From JAUVXJ01 sp034411995 (GTDB lineage Bacteria; Chloroflexota; Anaerolineae; UBA7937; B3-Chlor), in assembly GCA_034411995.1 (NCBI GenBank), contig DAOUME010000026.1, positions 248,001-312,000 on the forward strand: a DNA stretch of 64,000 bases. Direction: 5' to 3'. The translations under genes and the position numbers were made by a program. Positions 26,754-35,854 of this stretch are shown piece by piece. The number at the start of each line of letters is the position of its first letter. Positions within the stretch are counted from its first letter, which is position 1. A model generated the notes under the pieces. That model was not told the origin of the DNA and ran no database searches. It saw only the letters and a list, made by a program, of their open reading frames with translations.

Positions 26754-28655
26754 GTGAAGACATCTCTGATGTTCATCCAAGAGAACTGCAGCGGCTGCCA
26801 TGCCTGTGAAGTAGCCTGCAAGCAGGAGCATGGGTTGGGTGTCGGCCCGAGAGTGGTGCGGGTCATCGAGAGAGCCCCTATCTTCAGCCCCTTGTATTGC
26901 CACCACTGCGACGATGCACCGTGTGTGACAGCCTGCTGGGAAGACGCCATCACGCTCGACCCGGACACAGGCGTCGTGCTTCATGATCCTGACAAGTGCA
27001 ACGGGTGCAACGCGGTACCAGGCAAGTCGGGGGCCGAAAAGCAGGATACCTCGCCGTGCAAGGTGGAATGCCCAGCTCACAACAACGTCCAGGGATACGT
27101 AAGCCTTGCCTCTAAAGGGAAGTTCCGGGAGGCAATACAACTCATCAAGCAGACAAGCCCCTTCCCATCCGTCTGCGGGAGGGCCTGTCCCCACCCCTGT
27201 GAGGCGGGCTGCAATCGTGATCAAGTCGACGAACCCGTAGCCATCCGGGCCATAGAACGCTTCCTGGCGGATTGGGATCGGGCCAGCGGCAGCCCCTACA
27301 TGCCTACGATCAAGCAGGCGCGAGACGAGAAGGTCGCCATCATCGGGTCAGGTCCCGCTGGCCTGACGGCGGCCTACTTTCTGGCCAGAGAGGGGTACAA
27401 GGTCACCGTGCTCGAGAAACTTCCCGTGGCCGGCGGCATGATGGTCGTGGGGATTCCCGACTTTCGCCTACCGAAAGATGTTCTCTCCGCCGAGATCAAA
27501 CTGATTCAGGACATGGGGGTAGAAATCCAGACAGGCATGGCTTTCGGAACTGACACGACTCTGGAAAGTCTGAAAGAAGACGGGTATCAAGCCGTCTTCC
27601 TCGCCACCGGCCTCCATGCGAACCTTCGTTTGGGGGTAGACAACGAGGACGTCAGTGGCGTCGTGAGGGGTATTGACTTTCTTCGGGACATCGCGCTGGG
27701 GAATGAGGTATCTCTTGGGGACAAGGTGATCGTCGTGGGAGGCGGCAGTGTGGCCGTTGACGTGGCCATGACGGCTCTCCGCAAAGGCGCCCCGGAAGTC
27801 ACAGTGGTGTGTCTGGAAGAGCGAGACCAGATGCCGGCCTGGGAGGACGAAATAGAAGCAGCCCTGGAAGAGGGCGTGGAGATCGTCAACTGCTTTGGCC
27901 CCAACCGCTTCCTCCAGGAGGATGGTCAGTTCTCGGGGATCGAATTCAAGCGCTGTACCTGCGTCTTCGATGAAGATGGCCGTTTCAACCCCCAGTACGA
28001 CGAAACGGATCTGACCGCGCTTGCTGGAGACACAGTCATCGTCGCCATCGGTCAGTTTGCTGATCTCTCCTACGCTGACAAGCAAGGGATCCCGGTCACC
28101 GCAGCCGGTGGTCTTCAGGCCGATCCATTGACCTTGGAGACGCCGATCCGTGGTGTCTTCGCGGGTGGAGATGCGTGCTACGGCCCAGGGACCATCGCGG
28201 AGGCCATTGGCTCTGGGAGGGAGGCAGCAGTATCCATCGACCGCTATCTCCAAGGCCAGGATCTGCGGCTAGGTCGCCTGGGTCGAGACAAGGTGCTGAA
28301 GCCTATCACCCATCCCCAGATAGAGCGATACGACCCCTCTGCGCGTGGTCAGATGCCTCGGCTGGACCCTCGAGAGCGCGTGCAGAGCTTCGAGGAGATC
28401 CAGCGAGGGTTCACGGAAGAGCTGGCCGTTCGGGAGGGGAAGCGGTGCATCATGTGTGGTGCCAGTTGTGTGCAGGCCTGTCCGTACGATGTCATGCAGT
28501 TCAACCAGGACACGTACAAGGCAGTGAAGTGCGACCTCTGCATTGACAGACGGGGCAGGGAAGAGGCGCCCGCGTGCTTCTCTGTCTGTCCCACAAGATG
28601 TATCGTCTGGGGCGATCCGCAAGCTTTTCCCAGCGCAGTGGAAGTAGCCCCATAA
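26754..28655 (+). CDS. Ferredoxin / GltD-like FAD oxidoreductase fusion, electron-transfer partner of the molybdoenzyme
   Basis: 633 residues from GTG 26754 (GGAGGAG site). Residues 10-61 carry two HycB/DmsB-type clusters (Cys12,15,18,22 and Cys49,52,57,61); a third motif starts at Cys82 and Cys85, then breaks off. An NADPH-dependent glutamate-synthase-small-subunit-like module follows: the cluster domain with PCKVECPAHNNVQGY and VCGRACPHPCEAGCNR, FAD motif GSGPAG at about 198-203, and NAD(P) motif VVGGGSVAVD. The DmsB-type fold resumes in the last 70 residues (CIMCGASCVQACPYDV, then KCDLC and PACFSVCPTRC). It should move electrons between NAD(P)H and the molybdoenzyme. The FAD module is thus inserted inside a four-cluster ferredoxin. 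Confidence 0.88.
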   Translation: MKTSLMFIQENCSGCHACEVACKQEHGLGVGPRVVRVIERAPIFSPLYCHHCDDAPCVTACWEDAITLDPDTGVVLHDPDKCNGCNAVPGKSGAEKQDTSPCKVECPAHNNVQGYVSLASKGKFREAIQLIKQTSPFPSVCGRACPHPCEAGCNRDQVDEPVAIRAIERFLADWDRASGSPYMPTIKQARDEKVAIIGSGPAGLTAAYFLAREGYKVTVLEKLPVAGGMMVVGIPDFRLPKDVLSAEIKLIQDMGVEIQTGMAFGTDTTLESLKEDGYQAVFLATGLHANLRLGVDNEDVSGVVRGIDFLRDIALGNEVSLGDKVIVVGGGSVAVDVAMTALRKGAPEVTVVCLEERDQMPAWEDEIEAALEEGVEIVNCFGPNRFLQEDGQFSGIEFKRCTCVFDEDGRFNPQYDETDLTALAGDTVIVAIGQFADLSYADKQGIPVTAAGGLQADPLTLETPIRGVFAGGDACYGPGTIAEAIGSGREAAVSIDRYLQGQDLRLGRLGRDKVLKPITHPQIERYDPSARGQMPRLDPRERVQSFEEIQRGFTEELAVREGKRCIMCGASCVQACPYDVMQFNQDTYKAVKCDLCIDRRGREEAPACFSVCPTRCIVWGDPQAFPSAVEVAP

Positions 28656-28975
28656 TCGAAACGCCAGAGAGCGTCTGTAACCAGCGGGATGATGCCCTGG
28701 CCCTGATTGTGCCAGAGCCACGACCATGATGTATGATGTGCATTGGGGTTTGCTCTCTCGAACCGGGGCAGTAGGAGGGAGAGGTTGGTGCACGCAGGCT
28801 CGAAGTGGCCCACCGACCGTCCCGCGTCGCCGCCGGTCTCAGCCATTCATAAGGGCTCGGCCTCTCTCCGAGATGGCCCGGAGCGAAGGCCACAATCGAG
28901 TCAGGCCATCGTATGGACACCAAGATCAGACAATAGTACCGTCCCGGCAGACACCATAACCGGAGAGGCTTCCTG
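28656..28975 (+). other. 320-bp spacer before the methyltransferase genes
   Basis: No gene, cobalamin riboswitch core or clear promoter is recognisable. All adjoining genes are on the plus strand. Confidence 0.4.
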
Positions 28976-29797
28976 ATGGAGATCATCGGTGAGCGGATCA
29001 ACGGCACTCGGAGCCGAGTGGGAGAGGCGGTGTCCGGGCGTGACGCAGCCTTCATCCAGAGCTTGGCACAGAGGCAGGCAGAGGCGGGGGCTCACTGGCT
29101 GGATGTCAGCGCCGGCACGCCGCCGGAGCGCGAGCCGGACGATCTGGCCTGGCTGGTGCGGACGGTGCAAGAAGTCGTCGATGTGCCTCTGTGCCTGGAC
29201 AGCGCCAACCCCAGGGCCCTGGCAGCAGGCCTCGAAACCGTTCTTCAGCCACCCCTCATCAACTCCATCAGCGGCGAACGATTGCGCCTGGATGGCATTC
29301 TGCCCCTGGTGTGCCAGGCTGACTGCGGCGTCGTCGCGCTGGCCATGGACGACAGCGGCATCCCCACTGGCGCGTTGGATCGGCTGACAGCCGTCAGGCG
29401 CGTCATAGAAGAACTCCGCAAGGCCAAGGTCCCCGATGATCGAGTATACGTGGACCCGCTGGTGATGGCCATCGCAGCCGGCACTGACAGCGGACCGATC
29501 GCGCTGGAGGCGATCCGAGCCGTGCGTGGCGAATTTCCAGAGGTGCACATTATCTCCGGGCTGAGCAACGTCTCCTTTGGGCTACCTGTGCGGAGCCTCA
29601 TCAATCGGGCGTTCCTCACGTTGGCTTTGGAGGCTGGCTTGGACGCCGCCATCCTTGATCCGCTGGACCACGAGTTGCGCAAGTCCCTTCTGGCGGCCGA
29701 GGTTGTGCTCGGTCGCGATCGATACTGCCTCAACTACACCCGGGCCTATCGAGCCGGTCTGCTGGGCAGCCAGGACACACAAGCCACCCGCAAGTGA
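28976..29797 (+). CDS. Methyltetrahydrofolate:corrinoid methyltransferase (pterin-binding, AcsE/MtvA-like)
   Basis: 273-residue TIM-barrel protein of the dihydropteroate-synthase-like methyltransferase family. The N-terminus MEIIGERINGTR and LAQRQAEAGAHWLDVSAGTP match pterin-binding enzymes; VPLCLDSANPRALAAGLE and INSISGERLRLD continue the pattern, and ISGLSNVSFGLPVRSLINRA is diagnostic. Length fits AcsE (about 262). It moves a methyl group between tetrahydrofolate and a corrinoid protein. With the corrinoid protein and UroD-type methyltransferase that follow it makes a complete methyl-transfer triad, as in acetogen O-demethylase operons. No archetypal partner such as CODH/ACS is in the window. 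Confidence 0.9.
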   Translation: MEIIGERINGTRSRVGEAVSGRDAAFIQSLAQRQAEAGAHWLDVSAGTPPEREPDDLAWLVRTVQEVVDVPLCLDSANPRALAAGLETVLQPPLINSISGERLRLDGILPLVCQADCGVVALAMDDSGIPTGALDRLTAVRRVIEELRKAKVPDDRVYVDPLVMAIAAGTDSGPIALEAIRAVRGEFPEVHIISGLSNVSFGLPVRSLINRAFLTLALEAGLDAAILDPLDHELRKSLLAAEVVLGRDRYCLNYTRAYRAGLLGSQDTQATRK

Positions 29798-29935
29798 ACA
29801 CTCGACTGAACTGACCTTTCTCATCGGTCAGGGTCAGTGGCCCATACCGCGTCTTGGGGAGGAGGATACCATGCACTGATGCGCGAAACTAGAGGGGGCA
29901 AGAGCCACACACCGCATTCCTGAGAGGAGGACAGT

Positions 29936-30568
29936 ATGTCCAAGAAACTGATTGATGCCATAGCTGACATGAAGGAGCAAGAAGCCCTCAAAGTAGCCAA
30001 GGAGATGGTGGAAGGTGGTTCAGACCCCATGGCGATCTTGGGTGCAGCGAGAGAGGCCATGGGCATCGTCGGCCAGCGTTACGAGGAGGGCACCTACTTC
30101 CTGCCCGAACTGATCCTGGCCGGGGTGATGCTGAGCCAGATCGCGGAGATCGTCAAGCCAAAGCTGGCCAAGGCTGCGAGCGTCAAACGCCATGGCAAGG
30201 TTCTCATCGGCACCGTCGACGGGGATATCCACGACATCGGCAAGAACATCGTAGTCTTCATGCTGGACGTCAACGGATTCGAGGTCCTCGACCTGGGCGT
30301 AGATGTGCCGCCTGAGAAGTTCGTGGAGGCGATCAAGGAGTTTCAACCCCAGGTAGTCGGCCTGAGCGGATTTCTCACGCTGGCCTTCGGTGCCATGAAA
30401 GAGACCGTGGATGCGATGAAGAAAGCCGGACTGCGGGACAAGGTCAAGGTCATGATCGGTGGCGGTCAGATCAGCGACGAGATCAGGACCTACACCGGCG
30501 CAGATGCCTATGGTAAAGATGCCATGGCCGGAGTGTCCCTCGCCAAGGAGTGGGTCGGCGGCCAGTAG
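29936..30568 (+). CDS. Corrinoid (B12-binding) methyl carrier protein
   Basis: 210 residues, preceded by a GAGGAGG site. The N-terminal four-helix cap (about 1-85, YFLPELILAGVML) precedes a Rossmann B12 domain with the base-off histidine motif D97-x-H99-x-x-G102 (GDIHDIGKN), then the GLSGFLT and MIGGGQ elements. This is the size and order of MtbC/MttC/MtvC carriers. It accepts the methyl group from the UroD-type enzyme and gives it to the pterin-binding enzyme. Reductive reactivation would require an activator (RACo/RamA type), which is not encoded nearby. Confidence 0.93.
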   Translation: MSKKLIDAIADMKEQEALKVAKEMVEGGSDPMAILGAAREAMGIVGQRYEEGTYFLPELILAGVMLSQIAEIVKPKLAKAASVKRHGKVLIGTVDGDIHDIGKNIVVFMLDVNGFEVLDLGVDVPPEKFVEAIKEFQPQVVGLSGFLTLAFGAMKETVDAMKKAGLRDKVKVMIGGGQISDEIRTYTGADAYGKDAMAGVSLAKEWVGGQ

Positions 30569-30604
30569 AAGTCTCCAAGGGAGAAGGTACAGGAGGTAAC
30601 GGAA

Positions 30605-31957
30605 ATGGGGAAGGAATGGGCAGAGTTATCACCAGACGAGAAGCAGGAGGCGCTGTTCCAGAGGTGGCTCTCGCCGAAGGACCCCGGCGGGAATGACCTC
30701 AAGTTCCAGAGCCCGGAAGCCGAGCGATCCTACAAAGAGCGCATAACCAGGATCAAAGATGCTATTCAGTTGAAGAAACGGCCTGACAGGGTGCCGCTCC
30801 TACCACTTCCCAGCATGTTCCCTGCTCTATATGCCGGGCTGACCGTGGAAGAGGCCATGTATGACTACGACAAATGCTCCGATGCCTTCAGGAAATTCGT
30901 CCTGGACTTCGAGCCGGATGGCCACATGGGCTCTGCACAATTCGGCCCGGGAAGATTCTTCGAGCTTCTCGACTACAAGTTGTACGCCTGGCCGGGCCAC
31001 GGGGTCTCAGCCAAACATAGCTACCAGTGCAATGAAGGCGAGTACATGAGGGAGGACGAATACGACGCCCTCATTCAGGACCCGTCTGGTTTCTTCAGTA
31101 ACGTCTACTTGCCGCGCGTATTCGGAGCACTGGAGCCTTTCCAGATGCTACCTCTTCTCCCTGGCATACTCGAGATATATGGTGTTGCCTTCAATTTCAT
31201 ACCCTATGGCCTACCCCCGGTCCAGGCGGCGCTCAAAACCCTCATGGAAGCCGGGCAGGAGGCGCTGAAGTGGGCAGGTGCGGTAGGTGGTATCGAGGCC
31301 GAGTTGACGACTCTGGGATTCCCTCAGATCCTCGCCGGGTTCACCAAGGCACCGTTCGACACCATCGGGGACACCCTTCGAGGTACCAGGGGGATCATGC
31401 TCGACATGTACCGGCAACCAGACAAGCTTCTCGAAGCCATGGAGGCCCTGACTCCGCTCATGATCAAGATGGCCGTGGGCGGGGCACAAATGAACGGCAA
31501 GCCCATCGTCTTCATACCTCTACACAAAGGCGCTGACGGGTTCCTCTCCGATGAACAGTTCAGGACCTTCTACTGGCCTACTCTGCGAAAGGTCATGATA
31601 GGCATGATCGAAGAGGGCTGCATCCCGTTTCCCGCGGCAGAGGGGGGCTACAACTCGCGCCTGGAGGTCATCAGTGACCTGCCCAAGGGCAAGACCCTCT
31701 GGATGTTCGACAAGACCGACATGGCCAGGGCCAAGGAGATCCTGGGCGACACGGCCTGTCTGCTCGGCAACATGCCGCTCGATCTGCTGACGGTCGGCAC
31801 GCCTGAGCAAACGAAAGAATACGCCAGGAAGCTCATCGAGACCGCCGGCAAGGGCGGTGGTTTCATTCTGGCCAACGGGGCGTTCTTTGACGACGTCAAA
31901 CCGGAAAACCTCAAGGCGATGATGGACGCGGGCAGAGAATACGGGGTCTACGGCTAA
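30605..31957 (+). CDS. Uroporphyrinogen-decarboxylase-fold methyltransferase
   Basis: 450 residues, CAGGAGG site upstream. UroD superfamily (includes MtaA/MtbA and methyltransferase components of demethylase systems). Conserved stretches are IPLHKGADGFLSDEQFRTFY, LPKGKTLWMFDKTDM and LLGNMPLDLLTVGTPEQTKE. The His of the first motif is kept, but the later zinc-ligand Cys of MtaA/MtbA is replaced by Asn (GNMP). It is much longer at the N-terminus than true HemE and lacks its substrate-binding signature, so haem synthesis is excluded. Placed 36 bp after the corrinoid gene, it is the likely substrate-specific demethylase; a methoxyaromatic or other methylated compound is inference from the neighbouring aryl-alcohol and aldehyde dehydrogenases. 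Confidence 0.85.
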   Translation: MGKEWAELSPDEKQEALFQRWLSPKDPGGNDLKFQSPEAERSYKERITRIKDAIQLKKRPDRVPLLPLPSMFPALYAGLTVEEAMYDYDKCSDAFRKFVLDFEPDGHMGSAQFGPGRFFELLDYKLYAWPGHGVSAKHSYQCNEGEYMREDEYDALIQDPSGFFSNVYLPRVFGALEPFQMLPLLPGILEIYGVAFNFIPYGLPPVQAALKTLMEAGQEALKWAGAVGGIEAELTTLGFPQILAGFTKAPFDTIGDTLRGTRGIMLDMYRQPDKLLEAMEALTPLMIKMAVGGAQMNGKPIVFIPLHKGADGFLSDEQFRTFYWPTLRKVMIGMIEEGCIPFPAAEGGYNSRLEVISDLPKGKTLWMFDKTDMARAKEILGDTACLLGNMPLDLLTVGTPEQTKEYARKLIETAGKGGGFILANGAFFDDVKPENLKAMMDAGREYGVYG

Positions 31958-32319
31958 CCTGGAGCATCCAGACCTGGCGACTGGCTAGGTCGGCAGCGCG
32001 ACAGTCCTGCTGGTCGGTCGTCCGCTGAGAGGCATCATGCTGACCTGGGGGGAATCCGTGAGGTGCCAGTCGCCGCGTGCCGTGACCACGAATGAGAGCC
32101 GAGGGCATCTCTGTCTGGCACGGTCGTGTGCCCCGCATGAGTTGCGCTGGATGGGCAATGGTAGGGCTGGCATGCTGTCGCTGGAGGGGCGCGGGCGTTC
32201 CGTCGCGCCTCTCGGCCGACGCGCCGGCCACCTCTAAGCGCAGGTTCACTGCGTACGATCGACCCGGGACAACGTTGGCGGACGGCTGACGGAGAGTGTT
32301 CCAGGCCCAGGAGGGAAGT
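31958..32319 (+). other. 362-bp spacer
   Basis: Separates the methyltransferase genes from the dehydrogenases. A 10-bp inverted repeat (31976-31985 with 32065-32074) is present but with a 79-base loop, so it is weak. No gene seen. Confidence 0.35.
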
Positions 32320-33417
32320 ATGGAAATCAAGGCCGCGGTAATCTTCGAAACAGGCGGCGAGTTCAAGATTGAACAACTAGAGCTCAGCGAGCCCAACGAC
32401 GATGAGGTACTGGTGCGGATAGACAGCGTGGGCATCTGCGGCACCGATTTGGGCGCTCGGGATGGGCATCTGCCCATCCCAGGCCCGCCAAGTGTCTTCG
32501 GACACGAAGGGGCGGGCGTCGTGGAGAAGGTGGGATCCCGGGTAACCAAGGTCAAACCGGGCGATCACGTCGTATTGGCCTGGGACTACTGCGGCGTGTG
32601 CAGTTCATGCAAGTCGGGCAAAGAACTCTACTGCCTGAATTTCTTCCTGCACAATTTCCACGGCGCACGTAGCGATGGTACTACAACCTTGCGAAAGGGC
32701 GATCAGATCATCCACGGCTGCTTCTTCAGCCAGTCCTCGTTTGCCGATTTCGCGTTGGCCAACGAGCGCAACGTGGTCAAGGTGCGGGGCGATATCGCAC
32801 TCCGGATCCTGGGGCCCATGGGCTGCGGCATCATGACCGGGGCGGGTGCGGTTATGAACTCGCTGCGTCCCAGGCCGGGCTCTTCCATCGCGGTGTTCGG
32901 CGTCGGCAATGTGGGAATGAACGCTGTCCTCGCTGCCGTGGCGGTCGGTTGCGCGACCATCATCGGGGTCGACATCCATCCAGACCGCCTGGAAATGGCC
33001 AGGGAGTTAGGAGCTACGCATACCATAGACGCCAGTGAGGACGACCCGGTGGAGGCGATCCTGGACATCACCGGTGGGGGCGCGGAATTCAGCCTGGAGT
33101 GTGTCGGCAATCCCCAGGTGCTGCGACAGGCTGTGGATGTTCTGCCCCGCCTGGGGATCTGTGGTCTCGCCGGGGTTGTACCACCTGGCACAGAAGTCAG
33201 TCTGGACATGGACCTTCTCATGAACGGACGCACGGTCAAGGGCATACTCGGAGGCGATGCCATCCCGGACCTCTTTATCCCCAGGCTGATCGAGTTGTAT
33301 AGCCAGGGGCGGTTCCCCTTCGACCGTTTGATCACCTTCTATCCCTTCGACGACATCAACCAGGCCGTGGCCGACATGGAGGAAGGACGGGTGGTCAAGC
33401 CGGTCCTGCGACTTTAG
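32320..33417 (+). CDS. Zinc-dependent alcohol dehydrogenase, aryl-alcohol type
   Basis: 365 residues from ATG 32320 (GAGGGAAG site). Medium-chain dehydrogenase with catalytic zinc ligands Cys40 and the GHE motif at 61-63, structural zinc Cys91, 94, 97 and 105, and the NAD motif FGVGNVGMNAVLAA. The pattern HNFHGARSDGTT in the lobe after the structural zinc and the substrate-domain ending resemble benzyl/aryl-alcohol dehydrogenases. It interconverts an alcohol and an aldehyde in the cytoplasm. With the aldehyde dehydrogenase 33 bp further on it would oxidise an alcohol to the acid. Confidence 0.85.
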   Translation: MEIKAAVIFETGGEFKIEQLELSEPNDDEVLVRIDSVGICGTDLGARDGHLPIPGPPSVFGHEGAGVVEKVGSRVTKVKPGDHVVLAWDYCGVCSSCKSGKELYCLNFFLHNFHGARSDGTTTLRKGDQIIHGCFFSQSSFADFALANERNVVKVRGDIALRILGPMGCGIMTGAGAVMNSLRPRPGSSIAVFGVGNVGMNAVLAAVAVGCATIIGVDIHPDRLEMARELGATHTIDASEDDPVEAILDITGGGAEFSLECVGNPQVLRQAVDVLPRLGICGLAGVVPPGTEVSLDMDLLMNGRTVKGILGGDAIPDLFIPRLIELYSQGRFPFDRLITFYPFDDINQAVADMEEGRVVKPVLRL

Positions 33418-33450
33418 CCGTCGGCAGACAGAGTGCGGAAAGGAGCTACC

Positions 33451-34890
33451 ATGAAGACAAATCGGATGTTCATCGGCGGAGAGTGGGTCGATGCCGTATC
33501 CGGGGCAACCTTCGATGATCTGAACCCCTATACCGGGGAGGTGTATGCGCGCGTGGCGAAGGGTGATGCGAAGGACGCAGATCGGGCCATGGCTGCGGCC
33601 TACGCCGCCCGGAAACCCTGGTCCTCCACGCCCTCGCTGGAGCGTTCACTGGTCATCGCGAAGGCTGCTCAGATTCTGGAAGAGAGCCGGATGGAATTCG
33701 CAGAGGTCCTGACCGCCGAGGGTGGAAGCACTTTCGGCAAGGCGATGTTCGAGATCTCGCAAACCGTGGACCTGTTGGCTACCGCCGCTGCCGACTCCAA
33801 ACGTATTCTTGGCGAAACCTTCCACACCGACCCCAACAAGCTCTCCATGACCCTCTTGAGGCCGAAGGGTACGGTGGTGGCCATCTCACCTTGGAATTTC
33901 CCGCTCATTCTCTCTATGTACAAGGTGGCTTACGCCTTGGCCACCGGCAACACGGTCGTTTTCAAGCCGTCGAGCGAAACACCGGTGATCGGCCTCAAGA
34001 TCGGTGAGCTCTTCGAGCGTTCCGGACTCCTCGCTGGTGCCCTGAACGTCATCACCGGACCGGGAAGCGTGCTCGGGGACGCACTCATTGGAGACAACCG
34101 CTGTTCCTACGTGACTCTCACCGGAGAGACCACCACCGGCCGGCACGTGGCTCAGACGGCCGCTGCAGGGTTGAAGGAGTATACTCTCGAGCTAGGGGGA
34201 AAGAACCCCCTCATTATCCTGGCAGATGCCGATGTGGAGTACGCCGTCAACGCCGCTTCCTTCGGTGTCTTCATGCACCAGGGACAGATCTGCATGTCCG
34301 TCGGTCGAATCATCGTGGAGAAGCCGCTTGCCGAGGAGTTTGCCGGCAAGCTTGCCGAAAAGGCGAAGTCGTTGCCCGCAGGCGATCCCAGCGTGCCCAC
34401 AACCGTGATCGGCCCGCTCATCAGCGATGACCAGGTGCGCAAGGTAGATGGCTACGTCAAGGATGCCGTGGCAGCGGGGGCGAAGCTGCTGGCCGGGGGC
34501 ACGTACGAGGGCCGGGTCTACCAAGCTACCGTGCTCAGTGAGGTCAGGCGCGACATGCCGGCCTGGAGGGAAGAAATCTTTGGACCTGTAGCTCCCATTC
34601 TCGCCGTGGGCGACGAGAAGGAGGCGCTGGAAGTCGCCAACGATACCACCTACGGACTCTCCGCAGGGGTGATCGCCCCAGACCTGGCAAAGGCCATCTT
34701 CCTGGCCGAAGGTCTCGAAGCCGGGATGGTCCACGTGAACGACGCCTCCATCGACGCCGAGGCCAGTGTTCCGTTCGGGGGCTCCAAGTGGAGCGGCCAG
34801 GGTCGGGAAGGCGGCCGCTACTCCCTCGACGCGCTCACCGAGACGAAGTGGGTCACCATTCAGAAGGCGCAACGCTCGTACCCGTTCTAG
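33451..34890 (+). CDS. NAD(P)-dependent aldehyde dehydrogenase
   Basis: 479 residues from ATG 33451 (AAAGGAG site). Catalytic Cys281 (HQGQICMS) and Glu247 (LELGG) are present, with SPWNFPLIL and EEIFGPVAPI. The short N-terminus and MFIGGEWVDA, DVEYAVNAASFGVFMHQGQ pattern resemble the benzaldehyde/salicylaldehyde dehydrogenase branch. It makes a carboxylic acid, which one of the two acyl-CoA ligases in the window could activate. Coupled with the preceding dehydrogenase. Confidence 0.9.
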   Translation: MKTNRMFIGGEWVDAVSGATFDDLNPYTGEVYARVAKGDAKDADRAMAAAYAARKPWSSTPSLERSLVIAKAAQILEESRMEFAEVLTAEGGSTFGKAMFEISQTVDLLATAAADSKRILGETFHTDPNKLSMTLLRPKGTVVAISPWNFPLILSMYKVAYALATGNTVVFKPSSETPVIGLKIGELFERSGLLAGALNVITGPGSVLGDALIGDNRCSYVTLTGETTTGRHVAQTAAAGLKEYTLELGGKNPLIILADADVEYAVNAASFGVFMHQGQICMSVGRIIVEKPLAEEFAGKLAEKAKSLPAGDPSVPTTVIGPLISDDQVRKVDGYVKDAVAAGAKLLAGGTYEGRVYQATVLSEVRRDMPAWREEIFGPVAPILAVGDEKEALEVANDTTYGLSAGVIAPDLAKAIFLAEGLEAGMVHVNDASIDAEASVPFGGSKWSGQGREGGRYSLDALTETKWVTIQKAQRSYPF

Positions 34891-34986
34891 CAGACAGGAC
34901 ACGGCTACTGGGCCATGAACGCTGTTCATGGCCCTTGTTCATGGAGTGGCGTACCCGGTACCAGGTGCACAGTAGGGAGGTGCCCG

Positions 34987-35616
34987 ATGGCGGATTATGA
35001 GGTCCTGAGCGCGAGAGTGCAGGAGCTAGCAGACAGGGACTGGGATGAGGCCGGGCTCCAGGCCAGAGTCAGGAAGCTGGCTGCGGAAGGGATTCCGAGG
35101 AAGACACTCGACCGGGAAAAGATGCTGGCCGACAAGGGGCAGATCCTGGATCGCGTCCAACGCCGTGCTGAGGAGTACAACTTCATCTTCAAGAACTGTG
35201 CCCAGGGCACAGCACTTGCCCTGCTGGAGGAGTTCGGCCTGGGAAGCATGGAGATCATCAAAGCCCTGACTCCATTCCCTGGGGTCGGGGGCACTGGCGA
35301 GATTTGCGGCGGCATAACCGGCAGCTTGATTGCGTTCGGGCTCTATTTCGGCAGTGATGACAGGCTGGACTATGCGGCGATGAACGACACGATCATGACG
35401 TCGCAGAAGTTCATGGCCCTGTTCGAAGGCGAGCTAGGTCACATCTACTGCGCTGATATCATCGAGATGGTCATTCTGGGACACAGGTTGAACCCCGGCG
35501 AAAGTGAGCAGGCGATGGTGGCCTTCACCAACGAGAAAGGTTTCGAGAAGTGTGGTCTGCCTCCCGGCATAGGGGCCAGGCTCGCCGCCGATTTCATCAT
35601 CGACAGCATGAAGTGA
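34987..35616 (+). CDS. C_GCAxxG_C_C family redox protein
   Basis: 209 residues from ATG 34987 (AGGGAGG site). The C-terminal two thirds carry the family cysteines in order: NCAQGTALALLEEFGLG, then GEICGGITGSLIAFGLYFG, then GHIYCADI, then FEKCGLPPG. These proteins are thought to bind a cofactor or cluster through the conserved Cys and are often near sulfur- or corrinoid-linked enzymes; no reaction is proven. The N-terminal 70 residues (charged helices) are an addition not found in the short members. It lies between the dehydrogenases and the DsrMK genes. Confidence 0.8.
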   Translation: MADYEVLSARVQELADRDWDEAGLQARVRKLAAEGIPRKTLDREKMLADKGQILDRVQRRAEEYNFIFKNCAQGTALALLEEFGLGSMEIIKALTPFPGVGGTGEICGGITGSLIAFGLYFGSDDRLDYAAMNDTIMTSQKFMALFEGELGHIYCADIIEMVILGHRLNPGESEQAMVAFTNEKGFEKCGLPPGIGARLAADFIIDSMK

Positions 35617-35733
35617 AGCCACAGGAGTCTCGCGTCTCGCCCCCTTTCTCCCCGGCGGATAGCCTCTCATCAAGAGAGGTCGAGAAACCTCATCCTCGAG
35701 GGCAGGTATGAACTGATACCGCCTCTGGAGGTT

Positions 35734-35758
35734 CTCAGAGGGTCCCGCACCCTCTGAG
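35734..35758 (+). terminator. 10-bp stem-loop before dsrM-like gene
   Basis: CTCAGAGGGT (35734-35743) pairs perfectly with ACCCTCTGAG (35749-35758) around a five-base loop. No U-run follows. It lies in the 238-bp spacer after the C_GCAxxG gene and may divide the operon into two expression blocks. Confidence 0.5.
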
Positions 35759-35854
35759 CCTGGGCCTTGTGAGTTGCACGTGTTCCCTTCCAATCACGGG
35801 AAGGCCGTGAGCTCCTGCCCAGCTTGGTGCATTGCACAGGTCTGAGAAGGTTCG

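Noticed and set aside
28656..28975. Cobalamin riboswitch before the corrinoid genes
   Set aside because: I looked for the conserved GCCACTG and surrounding core on the plus strand and did not find it; nor in 29798-29935.
30605..31957. HemE (uroporphyrinogen decarboxylase of haem synthesis)
   Set aside because: Much longer than HemE, lacks its signature and stands beside a corrinoid protein.
31976..32074. 10-bp inverted repeat as terminator
   Set aside because: The loop is 79 bases and no U-run follows; chance is likely.
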